From Asterias rubens (taxonomy: Eukaryota; Echinodermata; Asteroidea; Forcipulatida; Asteriidae), in NCBI RefSeq assembly GCF_902459465.1, contig NC_047064.1:6970762-7034761 (forward strand): 64,000 nucleotides of DNA, in the 5' to 3' direction. The position numbers and the translations under genes are program-made. The notes beneath the pieces are model-generated. The model was not told where the DNA came from. It did no database searches and saw only the letters and a list, made by a program, of their open reading frames with translations. Below are positions 1 to 12,038 of this stretch, in pieces (positions within the stretch are counted from its first letter, which is position 1; each line of letters starts with the position of its first letter).

Positions 1-325
1 ACTGGGTTGGGTTTCCCTGGTTTATTTCTTTAGGGTTTTCTTACCACATCTGAAAAAGAAACATCCTTCCTTGTCTTCCTTGGGGTTAATAAAATGAAAT
101 TGCGTGTGGATCCAGTCGTACAATACATAGGCAAGTTATGTACCGTCATGGGCAATAGATCCACGAAGACGGTTGTCGATTCCTATGTATGTATGTAATA
201 ATCATTTAGTTTTGTCAACAAAGACTCAAAAGTTATTGAAGTTTGCCCAATATAAGATCATTAAAGAGTTACTCTATATATATTTATCTGTTGCTCACAA
301 TGGTGGGTCAAAAGGATATCACTGA
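1..325. other. Noncoding, nothing recognised
   Basis: No coding exon or clear repeat seen in either strand. Confidence 0.4.
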
Positions 326-1139
326 TCATTGCACGTGTCTATAGCAATGGCTTTGTGCTGTTTCAACTATAGGGTGAGCAGCACTGTGTCAATAGAGGGG
401 GCTGTTCAACTTATTGAATGTGACAAGATGGCTATGTAATAAACAAAAAGGTACCAATGATCATTGCACGTGTCTGTAGAATTGGTTTTGTGCCATTTCA
501 AATAGGCAGAGCTGTACTTTGCCAACAGAGGGGGCTATTCAAATAATTGAGTGTGAAAGGATGGCTCTGTTTTAACAAAAAAGTACCAATATACAATTGT
601 TGCAGGCTGTGACGGGGTCCATGGCGTTTTGTACACTCGAGGGGGAAAATGGAACCCGAGGCGAGCCGAGGGTGCCATTTCCCATCGAGGGTGTACAAAA
701 CCCATGGATCCCAGTCACAGCGTGCAACAATTGTTTTGTTATACCTTTGTATAATTGTTATTCCTCTTCTCGAAGTTCTGTTGTCATCTTCAAACATTAT
801 TACGACGGACTATTCATTGTTTAATAAGCAGACGAGCAAGAAACAATTCCCTCGAACCCGCGGGAAATCGACCAACGCCGGGAACGATCAAGGTGATGTA
901 CACCGGTGTACATGTACATCACTTTTCATGTTACCTGGCCCGTCGAGCCATGTAACATGCGTTTTTGTTGCGCGTCACATTATTGGTTCTCGACCAATTA
1001 AACTTCACAGTTTGTTACGAGGTATAACAATGATCATTGCTTGTGTCTGTAGAATTGGCTTTGTGCGGTTTCAATAATAAGCAGAGCTGCACTTTGCCAA
1101 CAGAGGGGGCTATTCAATTAATTGAGGGTGAAACTCTTG
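326..1139 (+). repeat. Three direct copies of a ~108-bp repeat, split by a foldback element
   Basis: Copies begin near 326, 458 and 1030 with GATCATTGC.(c/t)GTGTCT.TAG and share ACAGAGGGGGCT.TTCAA near their ends. Copies two and three are separated by the 593-735 foldback and about 300 bp of other sequence. The open frame at 649-1077 runs across these repeats and is not a gene. Confidence 0.6.
593..735. mobile_element. Foldback MITE, GTACAC..GAGGG arms
   Basis: Arms of about 60 bp pair: ACAATTGTTGCA and GGGGTCCATGG on the left return as their complements on the right, ending TGCAACAATTGT. A related copy lies at 52412-52533 in an RNF32 intron. No coding capacity. Confidence 0.65.
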
Positions 1140-1452
1140 ACAACGCAACACACGAAGATAGTCTATTTAAGAGAAAGTCGGACACTGGGTGGCAGCAGAC
1201 TTGGACTTATTGGGGTGTTCCACACTATTAAGGCAGAAAATTTATGCACCAAGCTAAATATAGTTTGTTGTATACCCACAGTCACTTTATAATAATTAAC
1301 GTTTGGAGGCCATGAAACCAATTTGGAATGTGCAGATACAACAATCTATCCGAACACGGGGGGTCTGTGCTTCAACTTTTGAGGGACTGGACAAGTTTAG
1401 GCTTTAAAGTGTCCTATTTGACTTGGGAAGTGGATTTAAGCACTTCATAAAG
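1140..1452. other. Noncoding, nothing recognised
   Basis: No coding exon or clear repeat found. Confidence 0.4.
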
Positions 1453-1834
1453 TTAAAGGCAGTGGACACTTAGTTATTACTCAAAATACTTGTTAGCATA
1501 AAATCTTACTTGGTAACTAGTAATGGGGAGAGGTTGATAGTATAAAACATTATGAAAAACGACTCCCTCTGAAGTGTAGTAGTTTTCGAGAAAGAAGTAA
1601 TTTTCCACGAGTTTGATTTCGAGACCTCAGATTTATAATTAATTTGAGGTCTTGAAATCAAGCATCTGAAAGCACACAACTTCATGTGACAAGGGTGTTT
1701 TTTCTTTCATTATTATTTCGCAACTTTGACGACAAATTTTCACAGGTTTTGGTATTTTGAAATGCATATGTTGAAATACACCAAGTGAGAAGACTGGTCT
1801 TTGACAATTACCAATAGTGTCCAGTGCCTGTAAA
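1453..1834 (+). mobile_element. MITE family 1 (TTAAAGGCAGTGGACAC), full length
   Basis: Ends are inverted (TTAAAGGCAGTGGACAC and AGTGTCCAGTGCC..TAAA) around conserved internal blocks (AATGGGGAGAGGTTGATAG, TTTTCACAGG). A central stem (GAGACCTCAGATTTA / AATTTGAGGTCTTG) occupies the middle. No protein; a nonautonomous DNA transposon is inferred. Confidence 0.75.
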
Positions 1835-2173
1835 GTTGGTCCTATTTGGCTTGGGAAGTGGAGAAGTGCTTCACAAGTTAAGGTATGAGATGCACATTGT
1901 GTCAACAGACACTCTTATGCAAACCGTCAAATCATTTGCATAACTAGGGGCACTTAGAACCCTTGCCCCCCCCCTTGACCCCCATATGAGATTCGAAAAG
2001 ATGCACAAATGAATGCCTGACTAAATGGAATACCCCTCAAATTATGCCTTGCCTCCTCTTGCTCGTTATTGTGTTTTATGCTTCCTTGTTTAATTTTTTA
2101 AATGTTTGTGTTTGTTGTTTATTTTCCTTCCTATTTGCTTTGAGAGGCCATGTGAGGCACAACATAAATTCAT

Positions 2174-2539
2174 TTAAAGCCATTGGACCCTTTCGGTAAA
2201 CAGTGTTGTCCAAGGCCCACACTTTGTGTACCACAACTTCTATATCAAATAACAAACCTGTGAAAATTTAGGCTCAATCGGCCATCGGAAAACAACGGAA
2301 AATCCCACCCTTGTTTCCGCGCTTTTCGCCGTGTCATGACATGTGTTTAAAATAAATCCGTAATTCTCGTTAACGAGAATTTATATTGTTTTGCTGTTTT
2401 CTCAAAAAGTAAAGCATTTCATGGAATAATATTTCAAGAGAAGTCTTTCACCATTGCCTTCTGTAAACCCTGTAAGTTATTTGGAAATCTGTGAACTTTT
2501 ATTTTTTTTTCTGAACCGAAAGGGTCCAATGGCTTTAAT
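2174..2539 (+). mobile_element. MITE family 2 (TTAAAGCCATTGGAC), full length
   Basis: Inverted ends TTAAAGCCATTGGACCCTTT and AAAGGGTCCAATGGCTTTAA. Internal conserved blocks include CGCCGTGTCATGACATGTG and a central palindrome TAATTCTCGTTAACGAGAAT. Other copies are at 15655-15900, 43170-43518, 43667-43889 and 57496-57818. Confidence 0.75.
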
Positions 2540-2904
2540 ATTTATACCAAGAAACTTATAATTATTAATGCAAAATTTCAGTGAATATTTTATGGCTACA
2601 GAAGCTTACTCATGTAGTTAGTTGCTCAAGAGATGTTTTTGTCATTCTACTGAATTTTTAAATTTTTTTGTCAGGATATTGCTTTTTTGGAAATCAATAG
2701 ATAAGTGACTGGATTTCAGAACTAAATTACAACAACTAAGCTCTAGTCAGTATTTGCTCCTTTTGGTTTTATTTTATTTTGTTTTAATTATTTTATACTA
2801 TGTGGTTTTATAAATTTATTCTTTGTTGTGTTGCTTTTTACCTCAATGTATTTATTTTTATTATTTGAGGCCTAGCATAAGGTGCTAAATTAATACCTTT
2901 GCAT
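2540..2904. other. Noncoding AT-rich, nothing recognised
   Basis: No exon-like signal; leads into a (TAT)n tract. Confidence 0.4.
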
Positions 2905-2913
2905 TACTATTAC

Positions 2914-2947
<34 letters not shown>
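2905..2947. repeat. (TAT)n microsatellite
   Basis: About 14 near-perfect TAT units beside the 3' end of the LINE remnant, consistent with a LINE tail. Confidence 0.85.
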
Positions 2948-3029
2948 TCATTTTATCACAGCATGCAAAAGAAAGATCTCATTTTCCTTTGGGCCGGTAA
3001 CTCCTCGAGCCGGGCTACGTCCCGTAGCC

Positions 3030-3311
3030 TTAGATCTCAAGGGTCTTTCTCAGGATCCTCGCTGTTCCCAAAAGCGCTGCCTTCTGTAATAGATCTACCC
3101 TCACATTTGTCCCTATTTCATCTAGATGTTTCCCCAGTGCTTTGGGAATGGTGCCAAGTGCTCCAACCACCACGGGGACTACTTTTACCTTTACCTGCCA
3201 AATCTTACGAAGTTCCCTGGCCAGGTCCTGGTACTTCTCGATCTTTTCCATCTCCTTCGAAGCTACCCTTATATCACCTGGCACCGCTATGTCAATGAGA
3301 TGACATTTGGA

Positions 3312-3330
<19 letters not shown>
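3030..3330 (-). pseudogene. LINE reverse-transcriptase C-terminal remnant
   Basis: On the minus strand the frame reads CHLIDIAVPGDIRVASKE, then EKYQDLARELRKIWQV, VVPVVVGALGTIPKAL and LLQKAALLGTARILRKTLEI before a stop. This block is the C-terminal region found after the RT domain in many non-LTR retrotransposon proteins of marine invertebrates (recognised from memory; clade uncertain). The RT catalytic part is missing: upstream on the minus strand the sequence goes into a (AAT)n tract, so this is a truncated, dead copy. The plus-strand open frames over the same bases are shadows. Confidence 0.75.
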
Positions 3331-3495
<165 letters not shown>

Positions 3496-3771
3496 TTGCC
3501 AATTCTTGTAATCTTGTATCAACCCTCAAACAGAAACTGCTTTTCTTCGGTCCGGACGATCGCCTGACCGCTACGGAATCTCTCACTCACAGCTACTTCC
3601 AGGATGAGTTGGGTCAAGACAGTCCTGATTCTGTTGCCGAGGCAACCGGTAGTTCCCAGTCGTCGGTGGAATCTGGCAGTCAGGGGTGATCATCTTAAGA
3701 GATGCATTCGCTGGTCGAGGATCACTGTCGGTGGTTATTAATAAACCACGACCGTCTTGAGAAATCCACAT

Positions 3772-4345
3772 GAGGGCATTTATATTCTTAGTGAATCAAT
3801 GTCATACTGGCACGAAGCTAGGCCTAATTTCATAATGCTGTTAAGCAGGAAATACTGCTTAACAAATCTTTTGCTTAGTAGAAATTGAGTGGGGCAGTAG
3901 TCACAACAGTGTAAACTTCATGTAACCTTTGCTGGTAACCTGTTTCTGTTGTGTGTCAGCGTCATTCTCATGGCACTAAGCTCGGCCGAATCTCATTAAG
4001 CTGTTGAGCAGAAAATACTGCTTAAAACTTTTTTGCTTAGCACAAATTTAGTGGAGCACCAGTCACAACAGTGTAAACTTCATGTAATCTTGGCTGATAA
4101 CCTGTTTCTGTTTAGCAATTATTTTCTTTGCTAAGCAAGTTTGTGTGGTTACAGGCTTGAGTTTACGAAAGTGGGCCCTGGGGCCAATTTCATTGGGGTG
4201 AAATAAATGGACAAGCTAAGCACCAGAAAAAGGTTACCAGCCAAACTACAGTGTCACATGCACAATTTCTGACTGGTATCTGGTCAACTTTTGCTAAGCA
4301 CAACATTCCTACTAAGCAAAATTTTGCCCTGATGTTAATTGATGG
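3772..4345. repeat. Degenerate copies of the GGGCCC-AATTTCAT palindromic repeat
   Basis: Repeated fragments such as AATTTCATAATGCTGTTAAG, CAGTCACAACAGTGTAAACT and TAACCTGTTTCTGTT occur two to three times; these match the interior of MITE family 3. No gene seen. Confidence 0.5.
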
Positions 4346-4711
4346 TATTCTTTTATACTTTGTGGCCCTTTCTTTTGGTACTTAATTTGTACGTAATCAT
4401 GGTGACAATGATTGAATGATAACAAAAAACGATCACTTTCCTTGACTGACCTAGTTTGCCTGCGAGAATGACGGACCATACTAAGGCTCCTTCTCTCTTA
4501 ACACACTGCCTAATTACAACATCAAAAGCGCGCGTATCAAAATTTGACATGATAAAATCCGATCAAAAAGCAGTCTTACGGAATGCTTCATCATGTCTTT
4601 TGTGTGTGGTGCGATACAGAGGAACACGCGTGCATCATACGCGCTAACTCCCGAGGGCGCCGTTGATTGACAGTTGCTATTGTTGGTGGAGCTTAATGGA
4701 TCAGCCAATTC

Positions 4712-5359
4712 GTCAGCGTTTTCACGAAGTAGCAATCACTGCTATACCAGCCAAAAAATAACAATCCGAGAAAACGGCCTCTGAAGCTGAACACTTTTTA
4801 GAAACCCCCCTCCCTTCAAAACTTCAAAGTATTTCCATTTAAAATTTTCAATGTAGATACTTGATGACTTGAACTTAACAATTAATCTTATTTTAACTCA
4901 TTTGCATAATTAATTATGAAACTAGACACGAGAGAAGACCCGTGCTACTTCGTGAAACCAAAAAAGTGCAAAATATGTCTTCTTGCGTTTTCACGAAGTA
5001 GCACTCGCCTATGCTCCAAACACAGCATTTTGTATTACTTTTTGAAATGAGGTTAGCGCGCCCGCTCACACAACTTGTGTGCTACTTCGTGAAAACGTTT
5101 TTACCACACTTTGACTCGAGTGCGTACATGCATTACAACGGTAAACAGGGGTTCGGGTGCTACTTCTTAAAAACCAAAATTTCCACGTTTGAGCAAAAAA
5201 TGAAAACACTAATGAGCGTAATAAAAAAAGTAAAGCTGTCTGAGCTTTGAAACTTCATGAAATTGTAGGTCTTCCATGCATTATCAACAGAAATGTAATA
5301 AAAAAAAATGAAACAAAAAATCCTTAACACGTAGAGTGCTACTTCGTTAAAACGCTGAC
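4712..5359. mobile_element. Unclassified element with inverted CGTTTTCACGAAGTAGCA ends
   Basis: Terminal inverted repeats lie at 4712-4734 (GTCAGCGTTTTCACGAAGTA then GCA) and 5337-5359 (complement, one mismatch). Four further copies of the 18-bp core occur inside, at 4943-4957 (reverse), 4985-5003 (forward), 5080-5097 (reverse) and 5157-5174 (reverse, degenerate). No transposase frame is present. A clear target duplication is not visible. Confidence 0.6.
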
Positions 5360-5574
5360 AAATTGCTGCATTAAATAATGAACATTTGTAACACAACCAT
5401 GAACCATCTATTCAGATATTTCAGATTGCAAGTCAAGTGTAGGACTAAGAAAATGCTATATATTTTGATAATTTCGATGACAAAGATATTTTTTGAAGAT
5501 ATGCGACACTACTACAGGTAAAATGAAGCATTTTTGGGGTAGTTTAATTTGAGTAAATACTGTATTAAGAACAA

Positions 5575-5818
5575 ACATCTTTGGTGCACAAATTTGTGTG
5601 ATTTTAGATGCCTTGAAAAGGCTTCAGGCCTGAAGCCTTATATTCAAATTCTTGAGTGAGAAATTATTTCTTTCTAAAAAACTATGTTACTTCAGAGGGA
5701 GATGTTTCTCACAATTGTTCATACTATCAACAGCTCTCTGTTGCTCGTTATTACCAAGTAAGTTTTTATGCTAATAATTATTTTGAGGAATTACCAATAG
5801 TGTCCAGTGCCTTTAAAG
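5575..5818 (-). mobile_element. MITE family 1, partial, reverse
   Basis: Ends ACCAATAGTGTCCAGTGCCT then TTAAA and includes TACTATCAACAGCTCTCTGT. The central stem here is the perfect 22-bp palindrome at 5618-5639 (AAGGCTTCAGG and complement), unlike the stem in other copies. Confidence 0.65.
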
Positions 5819-8800
5819 CACTCGAGCAATTGCAACAAACAACACTACATGGGTCTATTTTCACTATTATTAAGTTTAGAAATACCAGAATGTTATTGCA
5901 ATATGGAAGGGTATGAGCCTTATTGGCAATCAAGAGGACATACTATCAAGAACAGTTCTGATTCATATTGCCATGGCAACCAGTCATTTTCAGTCGCCAG
6001 TGGCAGTTGCAAGTAGATTGGGGGGGGGCTCTATCTAGTAATGTGTTTTCAAGCTAGCAGAATTAATGTTAATATTATCTAGTACTTCATGCAAAGCATT
6101 TATTCTCAATAATTCATTGTGCCTTAATAGCTTATGGCACATTTGCATTTTGTTGGCAACTTTGCAAAGTAACTCTTTGCGTGTGATAATTGTAATCAAG
6201 AGTGAATGGTTTTCAGTCAGTCATACTAAATACAGGTATGTTTCTCCAGAAGGGGATCAGGGCAACCAACGGTTCTTTTCAGAACCACCCCAACTGATTA
6301 GAGATAGTCATTACATGGTGTTACCACAAACCTTTCCATAATAGGTATGTAAACGTTAGGTTACTTCTCTGAATTAATATAAATAGTTTGCTAAATTTAG
6401 CCAGGGGCAATAGCACAAAAGACATTCCCTGTTTTGGATGATACAAATCAGAGCAAGATTAATCAGAAATGCTTTCTCAGCAGCTAGTTTTTGATCCGTT
6501 TTGACGAGTCGTATGCACTAAACAGCGGCTAGACCACAAAACACCATGATTTTGGAAGGATTCTGGAAGAATCGAGGTGTGTTTTTAATTAAGACTTTTC
6601 TAGGTTTTTTTTTTGTAATAACACCTCATTCTTTGTAGTTTCAGAATGAAGTTTTGTGTGCACCATGTATTCAACTCAAATCCGTCCAGAATTATCACCT
6701 TGTCATTTTAAACCATATTCAACAAAGAAATAAAGCATGTAACAAACACATTGAAAAATATTATTAGCCTTTTACAACCACCAACAGTACAATTTATAAA
6801 GTTGTTGAACTATTCATTAAGGTTTACGCCAAACTACTGATAAGGATACATGTAGTTGCCCCCTGCAAATGGGCAAAACTAGTCTGATTACCACTATACA
6901 AATGTTGCCTTTGTATTCAAGAATTAGACCAAAGATTCAGTAAGTTGCATTATTACCGTTATTCGTTTATTTTATATTCAAGAGAAAAAAAAAAAAATAA
7001 TTGCTGTTGCAAACTGAATAAAACTGAAAATAAAATAATTAATGGCCTGACATTTCGACCCAAGGCTAAAGAGAAAGACTTAAAGAAAAACTCTGCGAGT
7101 ATCGAAACCTCAGGCCAATATTGATTTTTTGTATTTTTATATTAATTGTCCATTACTCTCAGCAGCTCATAGGTTTGATATTTCTTTCAGATTCTCAGGG
7201 GGAAGAACATTGAACGTTCCTTTCAATCCTGTAGTTTGTACTTAACACAGAAAAGACAAAAAAAAAACTGGAACATTACGTAATTTTTTTTTTTCCCAGC
7301 AAATAATGCTTCTTGTCACAATGTCGGGGTTTTTGTACATACATTTTGTTTTCAATTTCGATACGTCGATTTTGCAAGTCAAAACAGAGTTTGTATTGGG
7401 TGACTATTATTTTCCATTGTTCGCCCTTAGGGGCAGTATTTGAGACCAAATCATTTCTCTGGTTTCTTAGGAATCAAGTTTTTATAGGGTTTGAACTTTC
7501 AGATTTAAAATTATGCACATATTTTGAAAATCATTACCAATCATGGATCACACATCATTAAGCAATAAATCCTCGGTGATCATGCAAGTATCACACATAT
7601 TTTTTTAAACCTTTGGTTCCGATTTTACATTCCGTTAAGGTGTGGAGGAAACAAAGTTGCGCACTTAACAGTCCTAACAATGCCTTGAAAGACAGGTTGC
7701 CCTTGTCTTGGCCTTGGTGCACCTTCAAAAGTTTCCCATAAATGTCCTGCCCCTTCAAAGATGAGTTTCCAGACCTGACACTCAAATACTCTCAAGACTT
7801 GCACAGGCAAGGCCTTGAATTTGATTTGTGAGAGAGGGCAAGGTGAGGGCAAGGTCACTATTTTTTTGCAAAGGGCACTTCCATTGGAAAATCTTTAAAT
7901 CTGGGAACATTTTAAAGGGGCACCAAGGCCAATACCAGGGCCACAGAAGCCATCCCTGGCCTATATAGTGTAGTTTTAGGCTATTGGTAATTGGTGCTAA
8001 TGCAATATGTCTTACTGCTCAGCTTAGAGAGTAATGGAGACACAATTGTAATTTTGGACAGCAAAAAAAAACATTTTTGTACAGCAAAACTCAAATACTA
8101 TTTTCATAGTAAAATGCCTAATCCCTTTGACATGTCGTTCAAAAGCTTGATATATCTGTATTTTTTATTGGGTGTCCCAATAACATAAAAAAAATCCAGT
8201 TTATTTTCCACAAAGAGAAAGTTAAAATGGGCCAGAGGATATTAAAACGGATGATATTGAAATTTGTTTGTTTTATACAAGATGGACCAAAACAATGCCA
8301 TTATTTGTGCTTTATGATAACAAGTAGTTCAATATGAGTGATGTTGCACTTGTTTGTGCCTAGCATACTTTGTTTACAATGTATTATGTAGTTAAATGTA
8401 ACAATGTTAATGTTTATCCCTCTTTGAGCCTGATGCTTCATTTTTAAAAGGGCAAGGGCACCAAGGCATTTGCTCCTTGGGAAAGGTTATGTAAACACAT
8501 TGTCATTTATTTTGGGTTGTAACAACCAAAATCAGCTATTGCACTTTTTGGAAGGTTTTGGATACAGATTTCTTGAGTATGATTTCTATTCCGAGGGAAA
8601 TACTCCACAGATTTTTGTTTATAGTATTAACTTTATTCAGTAAGCTTTCAGACTAAAACTAAACATTGATGTTTCTTCGTTACCAATCCTGTACTACCTC
8701 TAAGACAAATCTTAGTGCTTTGTAAAATCAATCCCTGGATGCACAAAGTTTTTTTTGTATTCAAATAGGCTATAATAGATGTTAAATTTGCATCGGGGAT

Positions 8801-8820
8801 AAACAATATTAATTTGGGTT
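5819..8820. other. Noncoding; scattered repeat fragments
   Basis: No exon assembled. Fragments: about 6240-6345 resembles the repeat with GGTTCTTTTCAGAACCACCC and ATGGTGTTACC also seen at 55874-56015; 7670-7955 resembles the GGCCTTGGTGC dispersed repeat also at 20322-20716, 30517-30690 and 45597-45740. The rest is AT-rich unique sequence. Confidence 0.45.
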
Positions 8821-8821
8821 T

Positions 8822-9060
8822 TTACCCATACACCGATGTGTGTTAGCACTGTATACTCAGTACTTTCCCCGTGTCCTGTGAACAAAATATCACAGGCATG
8901 TTACTCGGGTGGGATTCGAACCCACAACCCTTTTAATTCTAGAGCAGTGTCTTACCAACGAGGTTGCCCGGTAGCTAGAAGCAGTTCGAATCCTATGTTT
9001 TGGCAGCGGGTATCGCAACGATTATAGGAGATGTTAAATTTGCATCGGGGATAAACAATT
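8822..9060 (-). mobile_element. tRNA-derived SINE
   Basis: The minus strand contains a B-box-like GGGTTCGAATCCC at about 8910-8922 and a tRNA-like 5' part; the end is marked by ATTTGCATCGGGGATAAACA, which occurs twice (near 8788 and 9040). Related copies are at 54577-54925. Too degenerate for a functional tRNA. Confidence 0.6.
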
Positions 9061-9569
9061 TTTTATTTTTTTTTTTACCTTTCAAATAGGCTAGGGACAC
9101 TTTCTGTTTTTTCGGAATAAACAACAATATTATATTAAACAAAATTAATAACTTGAATAAAAATGAAGCTATAGGAGTTTGAACAAACCTACGCCTTTTA
9201 AAACCTGGGCCTATACGATGCCTTTCGAGGTCAATGAAGCCTTCCAGATGAAATTGCTGTTGCTTTGACATCGTATAATGCTTCGTTAACCCACCTTGTT
9301 TTTGTCTGCCCCCTAACGGGGATTTGCAACTCCCACATTTCCTCAGACTTCGTTTGCTTAAGGTAGGATTTGACATTTGCAAATCGGGCCAGCGAGAGTT
9401 GTTTTTGTATTTAAGGTTCAGAAACCCTTGCACTGTCTGTCATAAAAAGCAATGTTATTTGTGAGTAGCCTTGAATAATTGTCTTTTGCCAGAAACGATT
9501 GTTTTTTTAAACCGGGGCATGATATTGGACCCTTTTAAAAAAAGTTGGAAAACATTTTATCCAGTGCAT
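9061..9569. other. Noncoding; orphan open frame
   Basis: A 146-codon open frame on the minus strand (9433-8993) runs into the SINE and has no recognisable domain; I do not call it a gene. Confidence 0.35.
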
Positions 9570-10511
9570 AGGCTGACCTACATGTACACATGGTGTATGC
9601 TTTAATAGACATTTCAGGCTATTTAATCACAGTTTCTTTCTGATCCTTTTTTTCCAGGGCAGAACAAATCGAAAACCAGACCAAAGTAAACAAAAAAACA
9701 TGAAATTGAAATACATACTTAGCTTTGGTCGCCCAAAAACACACAAACAAAATAAAAACTTACGCACAACCTTTTAAAATTTCAACTAGTAAATGGTCTC
9801 AGAATTGACCTCAAGAGAGACTTATTCAAAATCATGCTATAATCAATTTATGAATTGGCACATGTTCAGGCTTGTTTTCATGTTAAGTTGTCAATCAGCT
9901 TGCAGAGAAATTCCCACTAATGTCCAATTACCAGGCATTATATTTCATCCTTATGTGTCTGACCTACATAAGGCTTTATTAGACTTGTCAGGCTATTATT
10001 GATCACAATTTCTCTGATTTTTCCCAAGTGGAAATCAGATCAAAGTAGGAAGACTATCATGCCTTTATTATTCATTCTCTCAAAAACTAGCATTTTGTGG
10101 GTATTCACAGAAAAGGTTACTCCATGCATTAATTTACTTTGTACCATAAACATGAGAAACATTTTGGGGAAAAAATGTAGGCGGTTCTTACGTTTACTTT
10201 CCATTGTATAATGTTAGATTTACTTTTTGCAAATGCCTTCAAATGTCTTATGTACATGCATATCAGGCTAAATTTACTCTGGCCTTGCCATGTCAGTTGT
10301 GTAAAACCAAAAGGCCCAAAGCTAAAAGCATTCCTTGTTCAGTTTGTTCAGTTTGTCAAGACACTATACTTTTTATTGGAAACAAATCTTGTAGGAGAAT
10401 ACCATTGCAGTACATGTATGTCATGGTGTTTCTTACAAATACTTTCAATTTTTGTACTGAATGTTAGTTTTACTTTTTGCAAATGCCTTTGAATGTCTCA
10501 AGTACAAACAA

Positions 10512-10726
10512 GGGCCCAATTTCGTAGAGCTGCTTTGCTTAAGCAAAAAAAAACCTTGCTTAGTAAAATCAGATTACCGGCCAAGACTCCACTCAATGTT
10601 ATGCTACGTGAACAACAGCTAAATACCAGTCACAATCAATGTATATGGCATAACATTTTGGCCAGTAACATGTGTAAAATAAGCGAGCCGTTTTCGTGCT
10701 TAAGCAGCTCTATGAAATTGGCCCCA
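10512..10726. mobile_element. MITE family 3 (GGGCCCAATTTC..GAGCTGCTT)
   Basis: Inverted ends GGGCCCAATTTCGTAGAGCT and AGCTCTATGAAATTGGCCCC. About 215 bp, no coding capacity. Confidence 0.75.
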
Positions 10727-10895
10727 GGCTAAATGTACTCTGACTGTGTCAGTTGGCTGTGTCAGTTTGCTGTGATGTGTGGAGCCAATAGGCAAATTCA
10801 GCAACCTAGCCAAATCATTAAAACCTTCCTTGTTTAGTTTCATTTTAATGAACACAAATCTTATAAACAAGAAACCCTATGTAGGAAAACACCCA

Positions 10896-11140
10896 GGGGC
10901 CAATTTCAAAGAGCTGCTTAAGCAAAAAATTTGCTTAAGCACGAAAATAGCTCGCTTATTTTACACATGTTACTGGCCAAAATTTCATGCCATATACATT
11001 GCTTATGGCTAGTATTGAGCTGTTGTTTACTTAGCATAACAATTGAGTGGAGTCTTGGCCAGTAATCTGATTTTACTAAGCAATGAATTTTTTGCTTAAG
11101 CAAAATTTTGTGCTTAAGTAGCTCTATGAAATTGGGCCCT
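10896..11140. mobile_element. MITE family 3
   Basis: Inverted ends GGGGCCAATTTCAAAGAGCT and AGCTCTATGAAATTGGGCCC; internal TTACTGGCCAAAATTTCATG and GAGTGGAGTCTTGGCCAGTA match the 10512 copy in opposite orientation. Confidence 0.75.
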
Positions 11141-11336
11141 GTCCAGAATACCATGGTGTTTCATGGTGTTTGTTACATGTACTTTCCATTGTGTAACGTT
11201 AGTTTTACTTTTTGTAAAAATGCATTTTGAATGTCTTATCATCAAATCAGGCTAAATGTACAATGGCTTTGCTGTGTCTGTTTGCTGTGGGATGGAGCCT
11301 AATAGGCAAATGCAGCAAGCTATTCTCAATCACAGC

Positions 11337-11722
11337 TTAAAGGCAGTGGACACTATTGGTAATTACTCAAAATAATTATTAGCATAAAACCTTTCTTGGT
11401 GACGAGTAATGGGGAGAGGTTGGCGGTATAAAACATTGTGAGAAACAGCTCCCTCTGAAGTGCCATAGTTTTTGAGAAAGAAGTAGTTTTCCACGAATTT
11501 GATTTTGAGACCTCAGATTTAGAATTTGAGGTCTCAAAATCAACCATCTAAATGCACACAACTTCGTGTGACAAGGGTGTTTTCTTCTTTCATTATTATC
11601 TCGCAATTTTGATGACCGACTAAGCTCAAATTTTCACAGGTTAGTTATTTATGCATATGTTGAGATACACCAACTGTGAAGGCTAGTCTTTGACAATTAC
11701 CAATAGTGTCCACTGCCTTTGA
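11337..11722 (+). mobile_element. MITE family 1, full length
   Basis: Both inverted ends are intact (TTAAAGGCAGTGGACACTAT; AATAGTGTCCACTGCCTTT). Central stem GAGACCTCAGATTTAGAATT ending TGAGGTCTC. Inserted inside the degenerate tandem array. Confidence 0.8.
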
Positions 11723-11914
11723 AGCCTTTTCCTTGTTGGATTTGTCAAGGCACTGTATTTTTTATTGAGCATAAATCTTGTAAATAGGATTCTTGTTAAT
11801 CTTGAGTGCATGTATACTTTTAGGGGCATACATAAAACAGTACTTTTATAAAAAGTTATCCATACTTGAGCATTTCACACAATTGCTGCAAACTGCAAGA
11901 CGGTTTACAAAAGG

Positions 11915-12038
<124 letters not shown>

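Larger units (their letters stand above)
9570..11830 (+). repeat. Degenerate tandem array invaded by MITEs
   Basis: Recurring blocks: GACCTACAT..TTAGAC.TTTCAGGCTATT near 9577 and 9961; TTACTTTTTGCAAATGCCTT near 10217, 10469 and (altered) 11205; TCAGGCTAAAT.TACTCTGGC near 10264, 10727 and 11250; TTCCTTGTT.AGTTT and AAATCTTGTA near 10330, 10826 and 11750. Units are a few hundred bp and diverged. Three palindromic elements interrupt them at 10512-10726, 10896-11140 and 11337-11722. Confidence 0.6.

Noticed and set aside
649-1077. 142-codon open frame on the plus strand
   Set aside because: It runs through a foldback MITE and a direct repeat, and its equivalent at the second MITE copy is broken; no domain.
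5967-5980. RFX X-box-like TTGCCATGGCAAC
   Set aside because: Close to consensus, but it lies in a gene-free region with no promoter evidence.
8904-8980. tRNA gene (minus strand)
   Set aside because: A B-box is present but the acceptor stem and anticodon arm do not pair and the sequence is part of a repeated SINE.
8993-9433. 146-codon minus-strand frame
   Set aside because: Extends into a SINE, changes composition midway and shows no family motif or splice partner.
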